Assembly (NCBI RefSeq): GCF_024972755.1 | Contig: NZ_CP087724.1 | Coordinates: forward strand, 2,294,001 to 2,358,000 | Length of the DNA stretch: 64,000 nucleotides | Direction of reading: 5' to 3' | From: Halanaeroarchaeum sp. HSR-CO | GTDB lineage: Archaea > Halobacteriota > Halobacteria > Halobacteriales > Halobacteriaceae | Shown here: positions 58,296 to 64,000 of the stretch, in pieces | How positions within the stretch are numbered: position 1 is the stretch's first letter | Layout of the letters: each line of letters opens with the position of its first letter | Program-made: the position numbers and the translations under genes | Notes under the pieces: model-generated | The model's database searches: none | Seen by the model: only the letters and a program-made list of their open reading frames with translations | Told to the model about the DNA's origin: nothing

Positions 58296-59789
58296 ATGAC
58301 ACGAGATATCGACGCCCTCACCCAGGTCGAAGACGGTCGGCCGCGGAACTACGTGGGTGGCGACTGGCGTGCGACCGACGGCGATCCCGGCCAGGACGTG
58401 GTCGACCCGGCGACGGGAGCGACTATCGCCCGGACACCGTTCGCGACAGAATCCGAGGTCGACGAGGCGGTCGAGACGGCCCGTGCGGCCTTCGATGATT
58501 GGCGGTCGACCCCCGTCGAGCAGCGGATCCAGCCCCTGTTCGAATTCAAGGCGCTGCTGGAGGACCACCAGGATAGCCTCGCGGAGACGCTGGTCCGGGA
58601 ACACGGTAAGACGAGAAAAGAGGCCGCTGGCGAGCTTCGACGGGGTATCGAGAACGTCGAGCGGGCCATCGGCATCCCCTCGGCGATGCAGGCCGGGCAC
58701 CTCCAGAACGCGGCGCCTGGCATCGACGAGACGGCCGTACGGAAACCTCTCGGAGTGTTCGCGGCGATCACGCCGTTCAACTTCCCGGGCATGATCCCGC
58801 TGTGGTTTCTCCCGTACGCGGTCGCGACCGGGAACACCTTCGTCCTCAAGCCGAGCGAACGCACCCCGCTCACGGCGGGCCGGTTGTTCGACCTCCTGGA
58901 CCAGTCCGGGTTCCCCGATGGCGTGGTCAATCTCGTCAACGGCGGACCCGACACGGTGAACGCCATCCTCGCCCACGACGGCGTCGAGGGCGTCTCCTTC
59001 GTCGGATCGACGCCCGTCGCGAAGCACGTCTACGAGACGGCGGCGACACACGGCAAGCGCGTCCAGGCGCAGGGTGGCGCGAAGAACCACGTGGTCGTCG
59101 CCGAATCGGCCGACCTCGAGTTCGCCGCCGAGCAAACCGTGGGTTCGGCCTTCGCCAACTCCGGGCAGCGCTGTCTCGCGAACCCGACGGCGGTCGTGGC
59201 CGACGCCGTCTACGACGAGTTCGTCGACCTGGTCCTCGAGGAGACCGAATCCCTCGAGGTCGGTCCCGGACTCGAGGATGGAACCGAGATGGGACCGCTG
59301 ATCACGACCGAGCATCGGGCGACCGTCGAGGACTACATCGAGACCGGCATCGACGAGGGTGCCGACCTCCTCCTCGATGGCCGCGAGTGGACGTTCCCCG
59401 ACCAGCCAGGGGACGGTCACTACCTCGGTCCCAGCGTCTTCGCGGACGTCACTCCCGAGATGACCATCGCGCGCGAGGAGATATTCGGGCCCGTCCTCTC
59501 GTTGATCCGGGTGGACGACCTCGACGAGGCGTACGACGTCGTGAATCGAAGCGAGTTCGGGAACGCGGCGAGTCTCTTCACCGATCGGGGGGCGGACGCG
59601 AAGCGGTTCCGCCACGAGGTCGAGGCTGGCAACCTCGGCGTGAACATCGGGACGGCCGCGCCGATGGCCTTCTTCCACTTCGGTGGCTGGAACGACTCCT
59701 TTTTCGGCGACCTCCACGCCCAGGACGAGGACGTCATCCGCTTTTACACCGACGAGGCGGTCTACATCGAACGCTGGCCGGACGCCTGA
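58296..59789 (+). CDS. Aldehyde dehydrogenase, methylmalonate-semialdehyde type (CoA-acylating)
   Basis: 497 residues from ATG 58296. Catalytic Cys293 in ANSGQRCLANPTAV; TPFNFPGMIPLWFLPYAVAT is typical of the MMSDH branch, as is QAQGGAKNHVVV where ordinary ALDHs have the general-base Glu (ELGGK). Loss of that Glu favours CoA-dependent acylating turnover. The C-terminal APMAFFHFGGWNDSFFGDLH is also MMSDH-like. Substrates could be malonate- or methylmalonate-semialdehyde, for example from beta-alanine or valine/amine catabolism. Confidence 0.92.
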   Translation: MTRDIDALTQVEDGRPRNYVGGDWRATDGDPGQDVVDPATGATIARTPFATESEVDEAVETARAAFDDWRSTPVEQRIQPLFEFKALLEDHQDSLAETLVREHGKTRKEAAGELRRGIENVERAIGIPSAMQAGHLQNAAPGIDETAVRKPLGVFAAITPFNFPGMIPLWFLPYAVATGNTFVLKPSERTPLTAGRLFDLLDQSGFPDGVVNLVNGGPDTVNAILAHDGVEGVSFVGSTPVAKHVYETAATHGKRVQAQGGAKNHVVVAESADLEFAAEQTVGSAFANSGQRCLANPTAVVADAVYDEFVDLVLEETESLEVGPGLEDGTEMGPLITTEHRATVEDYIETGIDEGADLLLDGREWTFPDQPGDGHYLGPSVFADVTPEMTIAREEIFGPVLSLIRVDDLDEAYDVVNRSEFGNAASLFTDRGADAKRFRHEVEAGNLGVNIGTAAPMAFFHFGGWNDSFFGDLHAQDEDVIRFYTDEAVYIERWPDA

Positions 59790-60187
59790 ATCCGGTCGGT
59801 GGACCTCGGGCTATCGGGGTGGGTTTGGAACACGGGGGAGCGTCGGCGCCGTGGGCGGAGAGCAGCGATGTGCGAGGGAGTGGTCCAGGAGAGCAACTGT
59901 GGCGAGCAGGTGGCGCGGGACTTCGGTGAGGTGGCCGTTCTGGTCGGGGATGGTCGTCGCGAGACGGTGCGCCACACTCCAGCCGTGTTCGTCCCGCGCT
60001 GGTGACTACGTGATACCGCTGGGTGGCCGGGGCTCGGTATTTCAACCCTGGCCCACACAGGAGCTATCGAGTGGATAGTTCGAGCCTGCCCTGGACGGCG
60101 TGTCGAGGTGGACATTCGTCCGCGCACCAGCGCACTGACGGGATGATTTCTTGAAATCGTGGAGAAATTCGAATGTGGCCGGTCGCG
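59790..60187. other. Intergenic stretch, no supported gene
   Basis: About 400 nt after the ALDH gene. A 45-codon frame (59869-60005, plus) exists but has no promoter at leaderless spacing and no recognisable domain. No repeats or tRNA-like folds seen. Confidence 0.4.
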
Positions 60188-60202
60188 TGTCACCATGTGA
60201 CA
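60188..60202. promoter_or_regulatory. Perfect palindrome TGTCAC-CAT-GTGACA
   Basis: A 6-3-6 palindrome about 110 nt upstream of the leuA TATA box, immediately followed by AT-rich TATAATTCC. The layout looks like an operator next to a promoter. Confidence 0.6.
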
Positions 60203-60208
60203 TATAAT

Positions 60209-60226
60209 TCCTAGTATCTCCTAGTA
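60209..60226. repeat. Tandem TCCTAGTA, 10-bp period
   Basis: TCCTAGTA at 60209-60216 and again at 60219-60226, exactly one helical turn apart, 7 nt after the palindrome. Candidate half-sites for a regulator of leuA. Confidence 0.55.
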
Positions 60227-60310
60227 GCCGACGCCGTCTGCCGGTTTTGGCCATCTGGTTCGTCACAGGAATTCCCAGCGGACTGGCAAGGACGCTGTAC
60301 GGTGGACACG

Positions 60311-60319
60311 TTTATATAG
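60311..60319 (+). promoter_or_regulatory. Strong TATA box of leuA
   Basis: TTTATATAG, the best TATA match in the window. TSS is expected near 60341, exactly at ATG 60344, which is not in the leuA frame. Confidence 0.7.
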
Positions 60320-60329
60320 GAGGGCCCGT

Positions 60330-61571
60330 TTGAGTCTGGTACGATGTCGCAAGACGACATGCCCGGGGCAACCACGGGCGATCGAGTTCTTCCAGGGCAC
60401 ATTAGCCCAGCGTAGCGAGTTCGAAACGGTCCGGATCTTCGATACGACACTACGTGACGGCGAACAGACGCCGCGGACGTCATTCGATTACGACGACAAG
60501 CGCGAGATAGCGGCAGTGCTGGACGAGATGGGGACCCACGTCATCGAGGCGGGGTTCCCGGCCAACGGCGACGCCGAATTCGAGGCCATCCAGGACATCG
60601 CCGCGGCGACCGAGAACACGGTCGCGGGACTGGCACGCGTGGTCGAGTCCGACGTCGAGGCGGCACTCGACGCGGGCGTCGACATGGTGCACGTGTTCGC
60701 GAGTACCAGCGACGTCCAGATAGAGGACTCCATGCACGCTACCCGCGAACAGGTGATGGACCGCTCCATCGCGGCGGTCGAACAGGTAGTCGACGCCGGC
60801 GTGGAGGTGATGTTCTCGCCGATGGACGCCACGCGGACCGACCGTGAGTACCTCGCGGCGGTCGTCGAGGCGGTCGACGAGGCGGGAACCGACTGGATCA
60901 ACATCCCGGACACGACGGGCGTCGCCAGCCCGTCGCGGTTCGCCGACCTGGTGGCCTTCGTCGACGAGCACGCCGACGCTCGCATCGACGTCCACACCCA
61001 CGACGACTTCGGCATGGCGACGGCCAACGCGGTCGCAGGCGTCGAAGCCGGTGCGGACCAGGTCCAGGTCTCGGTGAACGGCATCGGCGAACGGGCAGGC
61101 AACGCGGCCTACGAGGAGGTCGTGATGGCCGCCGAGAGCGTCTACGGTGCCGACACCGGCATCGATACGACTCGTATCATGGAGCTCTCCGGAATCGTCT
61201 CGGCGAAAAGCGACGTGCCGGTCCCGGTCAACAAGCCGGTCGTCGGCGACAACGCCTTCGCCCACGAGAGCGGTATCCACGCCGCCGGGATCATCGAGAA
61301 CGCCGACACCTTCGAGCCGGGCGTCATGACTCCCGAGATGGTGGGAGCGGAACGGAGCGTGGTCCTGGGCAAACACACCGGGACTCACGCCGTCCGCCAG
61401 CACCTGGAGGAGGCCGGCTACGATCCGACCGACGCGGAGGTACGGGAGGTAACCCGCGAGGTCAAAGACTACGCCGCCGAGAAGCAACACGTCACCGCTC
61501 GGGACCTCCACCGATTCGCCGCCGACGTCGGCGTCGAGAAGGAAACGGAGACCCAAGAGGTCCGCGCCTGA
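60330..61571 (+). CDS. leuA: 2-Isopropylmalate synthase (5' end uncertain)
   Basis: 413 residues if TTG 60330 is used. First committed step of leucine synthesis. DRE-TIM motifs: RIFDTTLRDGEQTPRTSF (metal and general base), HTHDDFGMATANAVAG, and NGIGERAGNAAYEEV. It ends at about 413 residues, before the long LeuA allosteric domain, so it could instead be a homocitrate- or citramalate-type paralogue. In-frame ATG or GTG is absent between the expected TSS (about 60341) and Met in DEMGTHV; TTG 60330 and CTG 60336 lie upstream of it. The start is unresolved. Confidence 0.88.
   Translation: MSLVRCRKTTCPGQPRAIEFFQGTLAQRSEFETVRIFDTTLRDGEQTPRTSFDYDDKREIAAVLDEMGTHVIEAGFPANGDAEFEAIQDIAAATENTVAGLARVVESDVEAALDAGVDMVHVFASTSDVQIEDSMHATREQVMDRSIAAVEQVVDAGVEVMFSPMDATRTDREYLAAVVEAVDEAGTDWINIPDTTGVASPSRFADLVAFVDEHADARIDVHTHDDFGMATANAVAGVEAGADQVQVSVNGIGERAGNAAYEEVVMAAESVYGADTGIDTTRIMELSGIVSAKSDVPVPVNKPVVGDNAFAHESGIHAAGIIENADTFEPGVMTPEMVGAERSVVLGKHTGTHAVRQHLEEAGYDPTDAEVREVTREVKDYAAEKQHVTARDLHRFAADVGVEKETETQEVRA
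60344..60415 (+). CDS. Possible 23-residue leader peptide overlapping leuA
   Basis: Leaderless-position ATG 60344, about 29 nt after the TATA box centre. It reads MSQDDMPGATTGDRVLPGHI then SPA and stops at TAG 60413-60415, in a different frame from leuA. It is not rich in Leu/Ile/Val codons, so a simple ribosome-stalling attenuator is not obvious. It may be a regulatory upstream frame, or a sign that the leuA 5' end holds a frameshift. Confidence 0.45.
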   Translation: MSQDDMPGATTGDRVLPGHISPA

Positions 61572-61607
61572 TGGCGGCCACCGGGAGGAGGTGTCTGACC
61601 GCAACGG

Positions 61608-61613
61608 TTAAGC
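61608..61613 (+). promoter_or_regulatory. TATA-like box of the ilvB leader
   Basis: TTAAGC, about 30 nt before ATG 61641. Confidence 0.55.
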
Positions 61614-61640
61614 GTCAGCGCGAGTCACACCAGACATACG

Positions 61641-61724
61641 ATGCAGACGACCACCGTCCCCACGGGTTCGCGGCTCCCGAGCGGTGCGGCCGTCGGCATT
61701 CGCGCGATTATTGTAGGGGTCTAA
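61641..61724 (+). CDS. Putative ilvB leader peptide (27 aa, Ile/Val-rich)
   Basis: A leaderless-position ATG opens a 27-codon frame: MQTTTVPTGSRLPSGAAVGI then RAIIVGV. Eight of 27 residues are Ile, Leu or Val, six of them in the last ten residues, including an Ile-Ile-Val run just before a hairpin that contains the stop codon. The pattern closely parallels the Escherichia coli ilvB leader (…LLPTAPSAAVVVVRVVVVVG…). It lies 106 nt before ilvB. Confidence 0.6.
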   Translation: MQTTTVPTGSRLPSGAAVGIRAIIVGV

Positions 61725-61731
61725 CGCCCCT
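61715..61731 (+). promoter_or_regulatory. Hairpin overlapping the end of the ilvB leader
   Basis: AGGGG-TCTAACG-CCCCT: 5 bp plus a possible U-G pair, with the leader's TAA stop in the loop. Ribosomes reaching the stop would melt it; stalling on the Ile/Val codons just upstream would influence it too. No long U-tract follows (CATTATCACACC). Confidence 0.5.
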
Positions 61732-61830
61732 CATTATCACACCTTCTCCACACGGATCGTATCGACTCCCAGCCGATCGGCACGCACACAGTATGCCACG
61801 AACACCAACTCCGACAGCACACCGGTATCG

Positions 61831-63588
61831 ATGACAGAACAACACGCACGACCACGAACGAAAGAATCGGACGAGAAGACGGCGGCCGAGACCATCGAGG
61901 TCCAGAACGGCGCGGACTCAGTCATCGCCACACTGGAGACCGCCGGTGTCAAAACCACGTTCGGCATCCAGGGCGGCGCCATCATGCCGGTCTTCGACGC
62001 CCTGTATCACTCGAACATCCGCCACATCTCGATGTCCCACGAGCAGGGTGCCGCACACGCCGCCGACGCGTACGGCATCGTCTCGGGGACGCCGGGCGTC
62101 GCGATAGCGACCTCCGGCCCGGGTGCGACCAACCTGGTCACGGGGCTCGCGGACGCGAATATGGACTCCGACCCGGTCATCGCGCTCACCGGGCAGGTGG
62201 CCAGCGACATGGTCGGAAACGACGCCTTCCAGGAGACCGACACCATCGGCATCACCGCCCCCGTGACGAAGGGCAACTACTTCGCAGGCGACGTCGAGAC
62301 CGTCGGGAGCGACGTCGGCGAGGCCTTCGCCCTCGCCGCGGAGGGGCGACAGGGACCGACCCTGGTCGATCTACCGAAGGACGTGACCCAGTCACCGACC
62401 GACCTGGAGCCGGTCGAACCGCGCGCGCCCGACACCCACGAGGTGCCGACCGGTGACGCCGACCCGAAGACCGTCGAGGCGGCTGCCGAGGCACTGGCGG
62501 CTGCCGAGAAACCGGTCATCCTCTCGGGCGGAGGGGTCATCAAGGGCGACGCCTCCGAGGAGATCAGAACCTTCGCCACCGAGTACGGCATCCCGGTCGT
62601 GACGACGATGCCCGGACTCGGGAGTTTCCCGGAAGATCACGAACTCGCCCTGGAGATGGGCGGGATGCACGGCACCGGCTACGCCAACCTGGCGTTGACT
62701 CACGCCGACGTGCTCCTTGGCGTCGGGACCCGGTTCGACGACAGACTGACCGGCGACGTCAGAACGTTCGCGCCGGGCGCGGAGGTCATTCACGTCGACA
62801 TCGACCCCGCCGAGATATCCAAGAACATCCACGCCGATTACCCGCTGGCGGGGGACGCGGCGACGGTCTTGCAACAGCTCACCGCCGCGATGCCGAGTGC
62901 ACCAGACGCCACCGAGTGGCGCGAGCAGACCCGCCAGTGGAAGGCGGAGTACCCGATGGAGTACGAAGCGCCAGACGACCGGCCGATCAAACCGCAGTTC
63001 GTCGTGGAAGCACTCGACGAAGCGACCGAAGACGACGCCATCGTCGCGACCGGCGTCGGTCAGCACCAGATGTGGGCGGCCCAGTACTGGACCTACCGCG
63101 AACCCCGGACCTGGGTCTCCTCGAACGGCCTGGGAACCATGGGCTACGGCGTGCCTGCCGCCATCGGTGCGAAGGTCGCCGCCCCCGACCAGCAGGTCGT
63201 CGCCTTCGAGGGTGACGGCTCGTTCCTGATGACCGGCCAGGAGATCTCCGTGGCCGTTCGCGAGGACCTGGATATCACCGTCGCCATCCTGAACAACGAA
63301 TACGTCGGGATGATCCGCCAGTGGCAGGACGCCTTCTACGAGGAGCGCCGCTACGAGAGCGAGTGGTCGTGGGCGCCGGACTTCGCCAAACTGGCCGAGG
63401 CCTACGGCGCGCAGGGGCTCACCGCGATGTCGTACGAGGAGGCTCCCGAGGTCATCACGTCCGCACTGAACTACGATGGCCCCTCTGTCATCGACTTCCG
63501 GATCGACCCCGAAGAGGACGTCTATCCGATGGTCCCCAGTGGCGGGGCGAACGATCAGTTCGCGCTGGAGGAGGGACATCTCCAATGA
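61831..63588 (+). CDS. ilvB: Acetolactate synthase, large subunit
   Basis: 585 residues. Condenses pyruvate with pyruvate or 2-ketobutyrate for Val, Leu and Ile synthesis. ThDP/FAD features: GIQGGAIMPVFDALYHS, MSHEQGAAHAADAYG (ThDP Glu), GPGATNLVTGLADANMDSDP, and the ThDP-metal motif EGDGSFLMTGQEISVAV to ILNNEYVGM. N-terminus is a disordered acidic lead of about 25 residues. ATGA overlap with the small subunit gene. Confidence 0.95.
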   Translation: MTEQHARPRTKESDEKTAAETIEVQNGADSVIATLETAGVKTTFGIQGGAIMPVFDALYHSNIRHISMSHEQGAAHAADAYGIVSGTPGVAIATSGPGATNLVTGLADANMDSDPVIALTGQVASDMVGNDAFQETDTIGITAPVTKGNYFAGDVETVGSDVGEAFALAAEGRQGPTLVDLPKDVTQSPTDLEPVEPRAPDTHEVPTGDADPKTVEAAAEALAAAEKPVILSGGGVIKGDASEEIRTFATEYGIPVVTTMPGLGSFPEDHELALEMGGMHGTGYANLALTHADVLLGVGTRFDDRLTGDVRTFAPGAEVIHVDIDPAEISKNIHADYPLAGDAATVLQQLTAAMPSAPDATEWREQTRQWKAEYPMEYEAPDDRPIKPQFVVEALDEATEDDAIVATGVGQHQMWAAQYWTYREPRTWVSSNGLGTMGYGVPAAIGAKVAAPDQQVVAFEGDGSFLMTGQEISVAVREDLDITVAILNNEYVGMIRQWQDAFYEERRYESEWSWAPDFAKLAEAYGAQGLTAMSYEEAPEVITSALNYDGPSVIDFRIDPEEDVYPMVPSGGANDQFALEEGHLQ

Positions 63589-64000
63589 CTGGCGAAATGA
63601 AAGGCCCCGCACCCGAAGAGCGTCCACCGGTCGAGGGCAAACGCAACGCCCAGGGAATCCGCATCGATCCCGACGCGGTCGCCGAACCCGAGGTTCGACG
63701 CGTGGTCATCTCGGCCCTCGTGGACCACGAACCGGGCGTGCTGGCGAAGGTCTCCGGACTGTTCGCCCGCCGCCAGTTCAACATCGAGAGCCTGACGGTC
63801 GGTCCGACGTCGAATTCAGACCTCGCCCGGATGACCATCGTGGCCGAGGAGCCGACCCCGGGCATCGAGCAGGTCAAACGCCAGCTCAGAAAGGAGGTGG
63901 CGACCCACTCGGTCCGCGAGATCGACGGCGCCACCGAACGCGAACTGGCGCTCATCAAGGTCAGGGGGGACGACCCCGCCGGCGTGGCCGCCGTCGCCGA
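63585..64000 (+). CDS. ilvN: Acetolactate synthase, small (regulatory) subunit, 3' end outside window
   Basis: At least 138 codons from ATG 63585, overlapping the ilvB stop by 4 nt. An N-terminal linker of about 30 residues leads into an ACT domain (VVISALVDHEPGVLAKVSGL, FARRQFNIESLTVGPTSNSD) that gives valine feedback control of IlvB, followed by the start of the second domain (ERELALIKVRGDDPAGVAAVA). The reading frame is open at the window edge. Confidence 0.93.
   Translation, partial: MTGEMKGPAPEERPPVEGKRNAQGIRIDPDAVAEPEVRRVVISALVDHEPGVLAKVSGLFARRQFNIESLTVGPTSNSDLARMTIVAEEPTPGIEQVKRQLRKEVATHSVREIDGATERELALIKVRGDDPAGVAAVA

Noticed and set aside
59869-60005. 45-codon frame after the ALDH gene
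   Set aside because: No TATA-like box at leaderless spacing, no recognised domain and no operon link.
1-64000. tRNA, rRNA, CRISPR array, transposase or integrase
   Set aside because: I looked for T-loop-like GTTCGAA contexts, regularly spaced repeats and transposase-like proteins and found none that I could support.

Overview
The window is a stretch of haloarchaeal chromosome. The evidence is a high G+C content, strongly acidic proteins, twin-arginine lipoprotein signals, archaeal information genes (TFS, aIF-1A, aIF-2 beta, aIF-5A, deoxyhypusine synthase, archaeal DnaG) and many start codons lying 25-31 nt downstream of a TATA-like box, as expected for leaderless haloarchaeal transcripts. 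I cannot name the genus. I found no rRNA, tRNA, CRISPR array or intact insertion sequence. Gene density is high.

Layout. 1-4.54 kb (minus): a proline-use operon with a 50-residue symporter accessory protein, PutP-type symporter, a hypothetical protein, a tungsten-type aldehyde:ferredoxin oxidoreductase (AOR) and the start of proline dehydrogenase. 4.8-11.3 kb: coiled-coil/zinc proteins, TFS, ZIP transporter, a degenerate SDR, HAD hydrolase, a small regulator/membrane/secreted set, an FHA-like protein and a KTSC protein. 11.4-15.9 kb: aIF-2 beta, a thiamine-binding pair, an FNT channel fused to two UspA domains, and aIF-1A. 16-24 kb: MATE transporter, APC permease plus Usp, FAD amine-oxidase-like enzyme, zinc protein, FAH-family protein and HTH regulator. 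24.1-27.2 kb: the aIF-5A hypusination set (deoxyhypusine synthase, agmatinase, aIF-5A) with a Nif3-like gene. 27.2-35.2 kb: aminotransferase, AarF-family kinase, Hsp20, a two-gene moeA operon, HAD, LWR-salt protein and pterin dehydratase. 35.2-42.5 kb: HemA, fasciclin protein, a small acidic protein, two cis-prenyltransferase homologues, DUF92 protein and DnaG.

42.7-45.4 kb: a DUF3311/sodium-solute symporter/CARF-type regulator operon. 45.4-59.8 kb: an amino-acid or polyamine catabolism region (DUF1405 protein, DadA-like oxidase, class III aminotransferase, ADI-like protein, Lrp regulator, Pot-type ABC transporter, second AOR, saccharopine-dehydrogenase-like protein, methylmalonate-semialdehyde-type dehydrogenase and an ALDH remnant). 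60.3-64 kb: leuA and ilvBN, each preceded by a short leaderless reading frame.

How the genes fit together. Both AORs sit among genes whose products make aldehydes (glutamate semialdehyde from proline; amino aldehydes from amines), and the moeA pair supplies pterin-cofactor chemistry such enzymes need. The most interesting signals are: (i) a convergent pair of cis-prenyltransferase homologues with complementary losses of active-site motifs, resembling the eukaryotic DHDDS/NgBR heteromer; (ii) a 27-codon leaderless peptide upstream of ilvB that is rich in Ile/Val codons and ends inside a hairpin, resembling a bacterial attenuator; (iii) a promoter and ATG out of frame with leuA; (iv) an ADI-family protein lacking its catalytic Cys; and (v) a CARF-type regulator tied to a symporter.
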